A stretch of DNA of 38,501 bases. It comes from Winogradskyella sp. GTDB lineage: Bacteria > Bacteroidota > Bacteroidia > Flavobacteriales > Flavobacteriaceae. The translations under genes and the position numbers were made by a program. Within the stretch, counting starts at the first letter, position 1. The number at the start of each line of letters is the position of its first letter. Under the pieces are notes generated by a model. That model was not told the origin of the DNA. It saw only the letters and a program-made list of their open reading frames with translations, and did not search any database. Of this stretch, positions 29,445 to 37,005 are shown in pieces. The stretch covers positions 1-38,501 of the forward strand of contig NZ_JANQOM010000056.1 in NCBI RefSeq assembly GCF_028289625.1, written 5' to 3'.

Positions 29445-30737
29445 ATGCCATTATCAGCTAATAACCCAAACAGAACATCATGGTTATATGTCAATAAATA
29501 CTCTGATTTTCCCATTCAGAATATACCTTTTGGTGTTTTCTTAACCAGAGAAGATATCATTACCATAGGCACACGAATTGGCGATACAGCTATAGATCTT
29601 GGAGCATTACATCAGTTGGGTTATTTTGATGGCATTCCTTTAACGGATGATATTTTTCTTCAGGATTCATTAAATGATTTTATAGCCGATGGACGTAAAA
29701 CTTGGCGTGCTGTTCGTAATCGCGTAGCAGAAATTTTTGATTCCAATAACGAAACACTTAAGAACAACACCAAGCATAAGGAGATTATTTGTTTTCGATT
29801 AGATGAGATTGAAATGCAAATGCCAATTCACGTTGGTGATTACACGGACTTTTATTCGAGCAAGGAACATGCAACGAATGTAGGCTCAATGTTTAGAGAC
29901 CCAGATAATGCCCTTATGCCAAATTGGTTGCATATTCCTGTAGGTTATCATGGTCGTAGCTCTTCCATTGTAACAACGCATATTCCTATCCACAGACCAC
30001 AAGGGCAAACCTTGCCTGAGGGTGCGAAACAACCTGTTTTTGGTCCAAGTAAATTGGTCGATTTTGAATTGGAAATGGCTTTTATTACTACGGCTGCAAA
30101 CGATTTGGGAGAACCGATTCCTGTGGAAGAGGCTGAAGGATATATATTTGGTTTGGTCGTCTTTAACGATTGGTCGGCCAGAGATATTCAAAAATGGGAA
30201 TATGTTCCTTTAGGTCCTTTTTTAGGAAAGAATTTTGCATCTGCCATGTCACCTTGGATAGTTACCCTCGATGCCCTAGAGCCGTTTAGAGTTGAAAGTC
30301 CAAAACAAGATCCAAAGCCTTTACCTTATTTACAGACCAAAGGCAAGCACAGCTTTGATATCCATTTAGAAGCTGGTATTATCCCAAAAGGTGGCAAAGA
30401 AACCACTGTTTGCAAGACCAATTTCAAATACATGTACTGGAATATGGCCCAGCAACTGGCACATCATACCGTTAATGGTTGCCCTGTAAATGCTGGAGAT
30501 ATGATGGGTAGCGGTACCATTTCGGGCCCTACTGAAGATTCTTACGGTTCTATGTTAGAATTGACTTGGAAAGGCTCTAAACCTATTAAGATGAAAGATG
30601 GTACCGAGCGTAAGTTCATCAATGACTATGATACCGTAGTGATGCGTGGTTACTGCGAAAATGATGACGTGCGTATTGGTTTCGGACAAGTAAAAACACA
30701 ATTGCTTCCCGTGTTTAATCCGAAGAAGAAGAAATAG
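29445..30737 (+). CDS. fahA: Fumarylacetoacetase
   Basis: Last enzyme of tyrosine/homogentisate breakdown, splitting fumarylacetoacetate to fumarate and acetoacetate. 430 residues, matching the eukaryote-like long form: N-terminal SH3-like domain (1-125), then the metal and catalytic cluster GDYTDFYSSKEHATNVGSMFR (metal Asp135, Tyr137, catalytic His142), IPVGYHGRSSSIV, FELEMAF with metal Glu residues, VVFNDWSARDIQKWEYVPLGPFLGKNF and MGSGTISGP. No signal peptide. Other homogentisate-pathway genes are not in the window. It is followed by a 260-nt gap with no gene. Confidence 0.97.
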   Translation: MPLSANNPNRTSWLYVNKYSDFPIQNIPFGVFLTREDIITIGTRIGDTAIDLGALHQLGYFDGIPLTDDIFLQDSLNDFIADGRKTWRAVRNRVAEIFDSNNETLKNNTKHKEIICFRLDEIEMQMPIHVGDYTDFYSSKEHATNVGSMFRDPDNALMPNWLHIPVGYHGRSSSIVTTHIPIHRPQGQTLPEGAKQPVFGPSKLVDFELEMAFITTAANDLGEPIPVEEAEGYIFGLVVFNDWSARDIQKWEYVPLGPFLGKNFASAMSPWIVTLDALEPFRVESPKQDPKPLPYLQTKGKHSFDIHLEAGIIPKGGKETTVCKTNFKYMYWNMAQQLAHHTVNGCPVNAGDMMGSGTISGPTEDSYGSMLELTWKGSKPIKMKDGTERKFINDYDTVVMRGYCENDDVRIGFGQVKTQLLPVFNPKKKK

Positions 30738-30997
30738 CTTAAAGTATGAAGATATAAGAAAGAAGCTCGGAGTTGTTATCAATTTTGAGCTATTTGCTTT
30801 CTGCCTACTTTCCTACTTCTTGCTTCCAACTTCCAACATTTTAAACAACTAACAATCAGCATCATAATAAACTTGGCATAGTACTTGGTTTATAATTCGT
30901 ATGAGATCCTGAAACGAGTTCAGGATTAGTTCAACTAACCATGTTGCTTCATTTCATTAGAAATTTGCAACAATGAGTTTCACTAAAATACAAGATT
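30738..30997. other. Non-coding gap with short hairpin
   Basis: No gene is supported here. A short hairpin ATCCTGAA / TTCAGGAT with a 5-nt loop (30906-30926) has no T run and resembles dispersed CCTGAA...TTCAGG palindromes rather than a terminator. A pyrimidine-rich stretch (30790-30835) is unexplained. Confidence 0.5.
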
Positions 30998-32179
30998 ATG
31001 AAACGATTTTTACTTTTAACAGTCCTTGTTTCGGTACTCGTATCTTGTAGTGCCAAAAAACAAATCGAACAAGCCATTAGTCATGGTAATTATGATGAAG
31101 CCATTTCCGATGCTTTGCGAAAGCTAGACAACAACAAAGACAAAAAGCGTAAGCAAGCTTATGTTATAATGCTGAAGGATGCTTATGATAAAGTCTTAGC
31201 CGAAGACTTGGCACAAATAGCGCATCTTAAAGAAGATGGCAATCCTGAGTTATACAAAACGATCTACGAAACCTATGCGGATCTTGAAGCTAGACAAAAT
31301 GCTATAAAACGCATAATGCCTTTGAGAATTGATGGCAGAACCATCCACTTTTCCTTTAGGGATTACAGTAGCGAATTAGTAGATTACAGATATAAAACAT
31401 CGGATTTTTTAATGGATAAAGCTTTAGATTTATTAGATACTGAAGATAAATTCAACGCACGTGAAGCCTATAGATTGTTTGATTATGTGAATAACATTAA
31501 TCCAAATTTTGAAGACGTCAGAGACTTAATGCAAGAAGCGCGTGCCACTGGTATGGATTATGTGCATGTATCTATACAGAACCAAACCCATCAAATTATA
31601 CCGCAACGATTAGAAGCCGAACTTTTGGATTTTAACACCTATGGTTTAAACCAATTTTGGATCACCTATCATGCTGTTGCAGATGATGATCTCGATTATG
31701 ATTTTGCAATGGAATTGCAATTAAAGCGTATTAATATCTCGCCAGAGCGTATTAACGAGAGACAGTTATTGAGAGAACGCGATATTGTGGATGGCCGGGA
31801 ATACGTATTGGATGAGAATGGTAATGTTGCTAAAGATAGTTTGGGTAATGATATTAAAGTGGATAGAATCATTAATGTACGAGCACGTTTTTTTGAAGTG
31901 CTACAGACCAAATCCGCACAAGTCATAGCAGAAGTAGTATATAAAGACCTAAAGCAAGATCAAGTGATTGACGCTTTTGCGATTGATAGTGGCTTTGTAT
32001 TCGAAAATGTTTTTGGCCATTTTAGAGGTGACCGAAGAGCATTGAATAGAGATGACAGAACCTTGTTAAGACAGGAACAAATCCCTTTCCCTACGGATGA
32101 GCAAATGGTTTATGACTCAGGCGAAGATTTAAAGCTTCAGTTAAAAAACATCATTAGTCGCTATCGCTTGAATAGTTAG
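30998..32179 (+). CDS. Conserved lipoprotein (3' end duplicated downstream)
   Basis: Envelope lipoprotein, 393 residues, signal MKRFLLLTVLVSVLVSC. Residues 25-110 are helical and TPR-like (EQAISHGNYDEAISDALRKLDNN); the later part is beta-rich (YVHVSIQNQTHQIIPQRLEAELL, RIINVRARFFEVLQTKSAQVIAEVVYKDL) and ends GEDLKLQLKNIISRYRLNS. I do not know a name for it; it looks like a widely kept flavobacterial lipoprotein. The last 20 codons and the terminator recur in altered form at 34499-34635, on the other side of a 2.3-kb insert. It is the last plus-strand gene before the minus-strand array. Confidence 0.82.
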   Translation: MKRFLLLTVLVSVLVSCSAKKQIEQAISHGNYDEAISDALRKLDNNKDKKRKQAYVIMLKDAYDKVLAEDLAQIAHLKEDGNPELYKTIYETYADLEARQNAIKRIMPLRIDGRTIHFSFRDYSSELVDYRYKTSDFLMDKALDLLDTEDKFNAREAYRLFDYVNNINPNFEDVRDLMQEARATGMDYVHVSIQNQTHQIIPQRLEAELLDFNTYGLNQFWITYHAVADDDLDYDFAMELQLKRINISPERINERQLLRERDIVDGREYVLDENGNVAKDSLGNDIKVDRIINVRARFFEVLQTKSAQVIAEVVYKDLKQDQVIDAFAIDSGFVFENVFGHFRGDRRALNRDDRTLLRQEQIPFPTDEQMVYDSGEDLKLQLKNIISRYRLNS

Positions 32180-32185
32180 AAAACA

Positions 32186-32233
32186 AAAAAACCTCTCACA
32201 TTTCGATAAGCTCGAATATCGCGAGAGGTTTTT
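32186..32233 (+). terminator. Terminator of the conserved lipoprotein gene
   Basis: ACCTCTC (32191-32197) pairs with GAGAGGT (32223-32229), flanked by A and T runs, with an inner CGATA/TATCG hairpin. It begins 7 nt after the stop codon. A diverged copy follows the gene-end remnant at 34565-34635. Confidence 0.85.
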
Positions 32234-32245
32234 GTTATTATAATT

Positions 32246-32368
32246 ATCGTTGTTGTATATGAGAAGTAGCTGATTTATATGTGCTAGTTTTCGGATAGAA
32301 ATAAATATAGCAGAAAAGAACTAAACACTGTGATTAGCTTTTAACTGCTATTATTTATATACCGTGTT
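32246..32368 (-). repeat. Cassette-boundary element C1
   Basis: 123-bp structured element. Plus strand: ATC, six nt (GTTGTT), arm GTATATGAGAAGTAGC, variable core, complementary arm GCTATTATTTATATAC, three nt (CGT), GTT followed by AGCA. Very similar to C2 (33244-33367), which flanks the same gene on its other side. The GTT end is 14 nt from the stop of the gene at 32383. It is the leftmost element of the array, lying just past the lipoprotein terminator. Confidence 0.7.
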
Positions 32369-32382
32369 AGCAAACGTTACTA

Positions 32383-33186
32383 TTAATTAAATCCTCCACC
32401 AAGATTATCGCATTCAGGAAATAAGTTTCCATTCATATCAGCATTTGGAATGGCACATTGAAATGTTTTAGTTACGGTTTTTTCGCAGTCTTCGAATTTA
32501 GCAGTAACAGTTGCTCGAGTAATTCTATTATTTATTGAGGCTGAAACTAATCGAGGGTTACTAGTGGATGGTGAGTAAAATTGTATTGTTCCATTTTGTC
32601 GTCTTATTTCCCACTCATATGTTGTTCCATTCGGAAAATTACCTCCAGCGTATAAATAAACATAATTAGCACCACTTTGAGTTCCATCAATGTATTCATC
32701 TAATATGCTCAACGAATAGTCATCACAATCATCTGGACCAGGACCAGATCCGCATAAAAGAATATTTCTAGCCATAGGTGAAACGCATATTGAACTGTTA
32801 AATTCAACTGATATTTGACCTCCTGAAAAATTACTATCCAAACTAATAGTTACCGTACTAGTTCCTTGACCATTAACAATGGAAATTCCTGATGTCACAT
32901 TCCAATTTATAATAGTAACAACATCTGGCGTATTCAAAGTGTATGTTAATATTTGTCCCGGAAGACCACATTCGGGTCCATTTGTTGCACAACGTGTCAA
33001 AAGCCCACGTTTATCGTTTTGAATTCCGCGACTACTATTATTACTATCTTTATCGATAGAATTTTGAATCTCTCCAATCACAAGTATATTTTCGGATTGA
33101 GCAGGATCAATTTCAGGATTATCTGTTTCACAAGAAAGTGTGAAAGAAAGTATTATAGTTAAGATTAAATAATTGATTTTTTTCAT
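32383..33186 (-). CDS. Array gene: lipoprotein with PKD/Ig-like domains
   Basis: Not a named family. 267 residues with a lipoprotein signal (MKKINYLILTIILSFTLSC). After a disordered Asn/Asp/Ser-rich linker come two beta-sandwich regions resembling PKD-type domains: about 85-140 (GQILTYTLNTPDVVTIINWNVTSGISIVNGQGTSTVTISL) and about 155-250 (GANYVYLYAGGNFPNGTTYEWEIRRQNGTIQFYSP...). About seven Cys in the mature part suggest disulfides. It stands between elements C1 and C2, 14 nt from C1, so it has the form of a one-gene cassette. Confidence 0.75.
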   Translation of the reverse strand: MKKINYLILTIILSFTLSCETDNPEIDPAQSENILVIGEIQNSIDKDSNNSSRGIQNDKRGLLTRCATNGPECGLPGQILTYTLNTPDVVTIINWNVTSGISIVNGQGTSTVTISLDSNFSGGQISVEFNSSICVSPMARNILLCGSGPGPDDCDDYSLSILDEYIDGTQSGANYVYLYAGGNFPNGTTYEWEIRRQNGTIQFYSPSTSNPRLVSASINNRITRATVTAKFEDCEKTVTKTFQCAIPNADMNGNLFPECDNLGGGFN

Positions 33187-33243
33187 AATAATATTGAATT
33201 TAAATTGTTAATTGAATTCAGTTTTTTTGTCATAATGTTTGCT

Positions 33244-33367
33244 ATCGGTTACGTATATGAAAAGTAGCAGATAAAAAGGCTACTATTCTCTGTTTAAAAA
33301 TTAAGATAGTAGAAAAGAACTAAACATTGTGATTAGCTCTTAACTGCTATTTTTTATATACCATGTT
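33244..33367 (-). repeat. Cassette-boundary element C2
   Basis: 124-bp element. Plus strand: ATC, six nt (GGTTAC), arm GTATATGAAAAGTAGCAG, core, complementary arm CTGCTATTTTTTATATAC, three nt (CAT), GTT. The right half is close to identical to C1. The GTT end is 13 nt from the stop of the 52-residue gene at 33381. Same orientation as all other elements. Confidence 0.7.
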
Positions 33368-33380
33368 GTACCACATTCTA

Positions 33381-33539
33381 TTATTTCTCTTTTTTTAATA
33401 CTAACTTCAAAATTAGAGCCAAAATTGCTATAGCAAGTAATACATATTGTAGCCAAAGAAAATGGTCATTTTTATCGAAAACCTGTATTAATAAAATAAC
33501 AATTAATGGAATATAAATTAAATATTTCCTTTTCATCAT
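33381..33539 (-). CDS. 52-residue membrane peptide
   Basis: Short gene beginning MMKRKYLIYIPLIVILL. It has two hydrophobic stretches (about residues 8-20 and 29-47) separated by FDKNDHF and ends in KKEK. Its ATG overlaps the TGA of the preceding gene (ATGA, 33536-33539), and it fills the space exactly up to element C2, 13 nt away; both facts argue that it is real. Two membrane segments with positively charged ends resemble small immunity or accessory proteins, but this is only a structural likeness. Confidence 0.65.
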   Translation of the reverse strand: MMKRKYLIYIPLIVILLIQVFDKNDHFLWLQYVLLAIAILALILKLVLKKEK

Positions 33540-34195
33540 TCATTCTCCATACATTCATTATAGTCATCCATGGCATCGTCTAAACATAAGGCAGAGATAG
33601 CAAAAGCTGACATTGCCCCTATTCCCCAGCCCATACCACCAGTAAATATGCCTACAACAGCAGAGACACTGACGGCTATTGTTAGATTTCTACCACATCT
33701 ATATCTTGCTCTGTCGTAAGTCTCTATACATGAGTTACTTTTATTGTATTGTTCAAGTTGTTTGTCATATTCAGCTTCTATAATATTTTCAATTTCTTCA
33801 GATGTGAAATTTTTAAAATCTGGATTGTTATTAGCAAAGTCAATACTATTATTATACATTGCTACGAGAAGATTTGAAATTCTTTCGGATTTCTGAATGT
33901 TTGCCTCTTGTAAAATATTTGATACTTCATTTAGTTCAAATTCTACAGATAAAGACTCTAAGTATTGAATGTTGATATTTTCCTCATTTAGAAGTAATGT
34001 ATTAATTTCAGCACCTATTTGTATTTGTTTTGACACATAATCTTCTAAGCTCAAGTCGTTGATCTTTTTCTTTAAGTCAATTGAGTTTGATGATTCATTC
34101 ATTTCATTATCATATTGACTACATGATCCAAACATTATTAATAAAGCAAATAGAATTGTGAAATAGGGTTTTCTTAAAATTTTAAGTAGATTCAT
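33536..34195 (-). CDS. Array gene: lipoprotein with twin-CX10C glycine-rich tail
   Basis: 219 residues from the ATG at 34195 (MNLLKILRKPYFTILFALLIMFGSC, lipobox at Cys25); a reading from 34222 adds nine residues. The middle (about 30-150) is acidic and helical (LEDYVSKQIQIGAEINTLLLNEENI). The end is unusual: CIETYDRARYRC (156-167), then a hydrophobic Gly/Ala-rich segment (172-203, with GIFTGGMGWGIGAMSAFA), then CLDDAMDDYNEC (204-215). Two equal CX10C motifs thus frame a membrane-active-looking helix. Similar Cys-framed Gly-rich tails occur in Bacteroidota secreted proteins of unknown role. Coupled by ATGA overlap to a 52-residue membrane peptide. Confidence 0.75.
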   Translation of the reverse strand: MNLLKILRKPYFTILFALLIMFGSCSQYDNEMNESSNSIDLKKKINDLSLEDYVSKQIQIGAEINTLLLNEENINIQYLESLSVEFELNEVSNILQEANIQKSERISNLLVAMYNNSIDFANNNPDFKNFTSEEIENIIEAEYDKQLEQYNKSNSCIETYDRARYRCGRNLTIAVSVSAVVGIFTGGMGWGIGAMSAFAISALCLDDAMDDYNECMENE

Positions 34196-34222
34196 GTTTT
34201 TAATTTTTAATGGAAATATCAA

Positions 34223-34489
34223 TTATATTTTAATAATTTTCCTTTTTAAACTTATTTTTTGAATTCTCAATATTCTAATTGGTTTACTTTTTAATTTTAT
34301 TTCGGTTTCAACTTTCACATTTTCCCATTTTAGATTGTCAGCCTATTTTTGACCGCTATATTTGTTTTTAATTGCACACGACGCATAGGTAAGACCAATT
34401 ATTAATAGGTTTTATTGTTTGATAAGCGAAGTTAGTATTTTCTTACAGCGAAGTCAATACGTAGAACTACGTATTTTTTAGATATTTAG
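34223..34489. other. AT-rich gap with a perfect TACGTA palindrome
   Basis: No gene is supported in these 267 nt. The notable structure is AATACGTA-GAAC-TACGTATT (34456-34475), an 8-bp perfect dyad followed by Ts. It could be a plus-strand terminator or a protein-binding site. It lies directly before the gene-end remnant. The rest is AT-rich, and upstream of the minus-strand gene I see only weak promoter-like boxes. Confidence 0.5.
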
Positions 34490-34498
34490 GATTACTCT

Positions 34499-34635
34499 AG
34501 CGAAGATTTAAAGCTTCAGCTAAAGAATATCATTAATCGTTATCGGTTGAATAGTTAGTAAATAAAAAGCCTTTCACTGCCATTGAGCTTACCCGTACTG
34601 AGCGCGGTCGACGCATCGAAATGTGAGAGGTTTTT
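34499..34635 (+). pseudogene. Remnant: second copy of lipoprotein gene 3' end and terminator
   Basis: Positions 34499-34558 translate to SEDLKLQLKNIINRYRLNS-stop, against GEDLKLQLKNIISRYRLNS at the end of the gene at 30998-32179 (32120-32179). 53 of 60 bases agree; five of the seven changed codons are synonymous. Faint similarity continues back to about 34490, then stops appear. After the stop, the A-rich leader and a terminator follow: CCTTTCAC / GTGAGAGG (34570-34577, 34623-34630) and TTTTT. The loop region is rearranged and longer than in the first copy. There is no start or body of the gene here. Confidence 0.8.
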
Positions 34636-34651
34636 CACTATTGTGCTTATC

Positions 34652-34826
34652 AACGGTCTCGTATAACCGTCAGTTACGGATAAATTTACGTTTTATTTGG
34701 TTTGGCACTGACGGAAGCAATTCAGAGTGGATTCGCTTGGCCTGCCCTGAGCTTGTCGAAGGGTAGTCGAATCCGCCGACACGATCGGTGCGAACTGGCG
34801 GCAGCAAATTGAGGTTATACATTGTT
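34652..34826 (-). repeat. Cassette-boundary element A1
   Basis: 175 bp. Plus strand: AAC, six nt (GGTCTC), arm GTATAACCG, core, arm GGTTATAC, three nt (ATT), GTT followed by AG. The core has inner stems (TGGATTCG / CGAATCCG and CCGCC / GGCGG) and contains a nested quasi-palindrome (34745-34763, CCCTGAGCTTGTCGAAGGG). It shares long stretches with A2 and A3. Its GTT end is 33 nt from the stop of the gene at 34860; its other end abuts the gene-end remnant. Confidence 0.8.
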
Positions 34827-34859
34827 AGTTGTAGTTTTTTTATTTTCATTATTCAGACG

Positions 34860-35585
34860 CTATTCTTCCGGAATTGGGTCTCCTTCTCCAAAGTTTAGAA
34901 TTGAAAACGCAAAGTCAGTCGATTCAGGTACATTTAGCTTATCGAGCCATTCTCCGCCTAAACCTGAAACTTGAATTTTATTATCTATTACTTCTAGTCC
35001 TTCTGTTTCTCCAAAGAAAAACTGAATTCCGTTACTAAGAGCAATTCCCATTGTGTCAGGAATTTTAAAAAAATAACTTTCGTTAGGCTTAATTGTTATT
35101 TTTTGATTGGCAATAATTGAGTTTTCAGTTTCATTGTAAATGAAAATGCTATACACTTTTCCAGTCGCTTTATATATCGCAGTGTCAATAGTTTCCTTTT
35201 CATAATCTGAACTGATATATACTTTATTTGGCTGGGTTACATTGAATTCATCAGGCGTAATATCTAGAACTTCTTCTGATTTTACGTTATCTTTAAGATT
35301 ACTCCAAATTAGTTTTCCGATATTATTACTTTTTGTAATCGCTATTATAAGAACCACCAGCATTATCAATAATTTAAAGTACTTTTTTAATTCATTTATC
35401 ATGAAAATTTTAAAAACCAACGATAACAGAATAATCCAATACAAGAAGTTGGCAATACCTCCAATTAATCCTAAATTAATAGGTGAAAGATTAATTTTGT
35501 CAATCCAATATGGAATTGAAAGCCAAAGTCCTAAGCGGATTGCCGAAAATAATATCGCTATGTAGAATAAGTTTCTAATGGTCAT
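34860..35585 (-). CDS. Array gene: membrane protein with soluble C-terminal domain
   Basis: Not recognised. 241 residues: three hydrophobic segments in the first 85 residues (MTIRNLFYIAILFSAIRLGLWL, INLGLIGGIANFLYWIILLSLVF, YFKLLIMLVVLIIAI), then a soluble, beta-rich domain (about 110-241) with VYISSDYEKETIDTAIYKATGKVYSIFIYN and EGLEVIDNKIQVSGLGGEWLDKL. No catalytic motif seen. It is one gene between elements A1 and B1, its start 28 nt from the AAC of B1. The compact spacing and lack of relatives nearby fit cassette cargo. Confidence 0.75.
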   Translation of the reverse strand: MTIRNLFYIAILFSAIRLGLWLSIPYWIDKINLSPINLGLIGGIANFLYWIILLSLVFKIFMINELKKYFKLLIMLVVLIIAITKSNNIGKLIWSNLKDNVKSEEVLDITPDEFNVTQPNKVYISSDYEKETIDTAIYKATGKVYSIFIYNETENSIIANQKITIKPNESYFFKIPDTMGIALSNGIQFFFGETEGLEVIDNKIQVSGLGGEWLDKLNVPESTDFAFSILNFGEGDPIPEE

Positions 35586-35613
35586 TAGGGAATACGTGTT
35601 TTAAATTGCAACT

Positions 35614-35739
35614 AACGGTCTCGGCTATGATATCGTTGCGGAAAAATCCGCAGGATTCTTTCCGCCGTAACCGTAAATTTAGCAAAAAGGCTTGAAATTC
35701 CGAGTAGGAATTCAACCGTAATGAACTATAGCCGTTGTT
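35614..35739 (-). repeat. Cassette-boundary element B1
   Basis: 126 bp. Plus strand: (CT)AAC, six nt (GGTCTC), arm GGCTATGAT, then GTTGCGGA with an inner hairpin (GCGGAAAAATCCGC) and CCGCCGTAACCG, a core, arm ACTATAGCC, three nt (GTT), GTT followed by GGCA. The GTT end is 13 nt from the stop of the gene at 35753. Family B differs in sequence from A and C but keeps the same spacers. Confidence 0.75.
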
Positions 35740-35752
35740 GGCAAAAGGTGTT

Positions 35753-36229
35753 TTAAAAATTATCTAGATAATAGAATTTTGATAGAATTAGGGCTCTTTG
35801 TTGATTCGATTCTTGATTTATTTTGCTATAACTTTTAAGTGATTTACCTTCTTTAAAATAATGTATCTCGTCTGTCGAAAAGTTTCCTAATGTCCAATCA
35901 CCATTGTTTTTGGATTCTGTTATTTCACAATATACCAGAACATCCAGATTATAGTAAAACTTATATTTTGCCTTTAATTCTTTCAGGTCAATATTTACCG
36001 AAATCCTTACTATATCCGAACGATTTGTACGCAATTCAGAGATTTCTGTCTTTCCAAATGATTTTCTATCAGAATTTGGGGTATCAAAACTTTTGGATTT
36101 TATTGTAGTGTCCGTTCGATTGTCTATGTAGGAGACATATTTGTCAATATCCTCAGTTGTATCCAGAGAATAACAACCCGATACTATCAGTAATAATATG
36201 TAAAATTTAAGTTTTTCCACATTATGCAC
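35753..36229 (-). CDS. Array gene: small lipoprotein
   Basis: Not recognised. 158 residues if started at the GTG at 36229; a GTG at 36220 (VEKLKFYILLLIVSGC) gives a cleaner lipoprotein signal and is equally likely. No ATG is available, so a GTG start is required. The mature part is a charged beta/alpha mix (DRKSFGKTEISELRTNRSDIVRISVNIDLKELKAKYKFYYNLDVLVYCEI). The start codon sits directly against element A2 (0-9 nt) and the stop is 13 nt from B1, an extremely tight cassette. Confidence 0.72.
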   Translation of the reverse strand: MHNVEKLKFYILLLIVSGCYSLDTTEDIDKYVSYIDNRTDTTIKSKSFDTPNSDRKSFGKTEISELRTNRSDIVRISVNIDLKELKAKYKFYYNLDVLVYCEITESKNNGDWTLGNFSTDEIHYFKEGKSLKSYSKINQESNQQRALILSKFYYLDNF

Positions 36230-36405
36230 AACGATCTCGTATAACCGACAGTTACGGGTTAATATGCGTTAATTTTTGGTTTAGCACAGACTTTAGCAAT
36301 TCCTAGTGGATTCGCTTGGCCTGCCTTGAGCTTGTCGAAGGGTAGTCGAATCCGCCGACACGAGCGGAGCGAACTGGCGGCAGCAAATTGCGGTTATACA
36401 TTGTT
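36230..36405 (-). repeat. Cassette-boundary element A2
   Basis: 176 bp. Plus strand: AAC, six nt (GATCTC), arm GTATAACCG, core, arm CGGTTATAC, three nt (ATT), GTT followed by AGCA. The core is nearly the same as A1, including the nested quasi-palindrome at 36324-36342. The GTT end is 16 nt from the stop of the gene at 36422, and the AAC end touches the start codon of the next gene. Confidence 0.8.
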
Positions 36406-36421
36406 AGCAATAGTATTTTTT

Positions 36422-36793
36422 TCATTCAGTCAGATTTTCGTTCATAGATTTTAGAGTGTCAATTTTCGGCAATTCTGTAATGTCTGATTCTCCATCTATT
36501 GAGTAAAATTCCAATTCAGTCGGCATTTGGTCAGTTCCGAATACAGATATTCCAATTAATTCTCCGTTTTTCCCTTTTCCAGCGTAGTCGATTATTAAAT
36601 TTCCTTTTTGAATTTCCGAGTCAAATGTTTTTCCAAACATTATAGTCGGACATTTTCCACAACCACATCTCGCAATAACTTTCAGATTTCCGATTAAATT
36701 AGTCCATTCCGATTTTCCCTTTCCAAACAGATAAGTCAGAAATTCAATTTCCGATTTTGTCAATTCTCTTTTATCAGGAATGCTATATTTCAT
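36422..36793 (-). CDS. Array gene: small cytoplasmic protein with CGCGKC motif
   Basis: Not recognised. 123 residues, no signal peptide or membrane segment, so cytoplasmic. The N-terminal half is helical (MKYSIPDKRELTKSEIEFLTYLFGKGKSEWTNLIGNLKVIARC), followed by CGCGKCPTI, which could bind a metal or form part of a small zinc knuckle, and a beta-rich end (LIGISVFGTDQMPTELEFYSIDG). Such short C-x-C-x-x-C proteins are frequent in accessory DNA. It lies between A2 (16 nt) and B2 (40 nt). Confidence 0.72.
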   Translation of the reverse strand: MKYSIPDKRELTKSEIEFLTYLFGKGKSEWTNLIGNLKVIARCGCGKCPTIMFGKTFDSEIQKGNLIIDYAGKGKNGELIGISVFGTDQMPTELEFYSIDGESDITELPKIDTLKSMNENLTE

Positions 36794-36833
36794 TAATCAA
36801 ATTCTTCGTTTACGTCCGGTTGATATTATTGCC

Positions 36834-36985
36834 AACGGTTTTAGCTATAGTTTCGTTACGGAATGGTACGCGAGTATCATTCCGCCGTAACCGAAAGATA
36901 GTGAATTGCAATGAATTCCGCATCGAACACCAAAGCTTTAGCGTAGGTGTTAGGAATTCAGCCGCATTGAGCTATACACGTTGTT
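36834..36985 (-). repeat. Cassette-boundary element B2
   Basis: 152 bp. Plus strand: (GCC)AAC, six nt (GGTTTT), arm AGCTATAG, GTTACGGAATG...CATTCCGCCGTAACCG as an inner stem region, core, arm GAGCTATACAC, three nt (GTT), GTT(GGC). The outermost GCCAAC and GTTGGC are exact complements. It shares the GTTACGG/CCGCCGTAACCG block with B1. The GTT end is 20 nt from the stop of the gene at 37006. Confidence 0.75.
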
Positions 36986-37005
36986 GGCTACAGTTTTTAA
37001 TTTCC

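Noticed and set aside
35242..35565. 107-codon plus-strand frame in the array
   Set aside because: It is antisense to the membrane-protein gene; all other array genes are on the minus strand.
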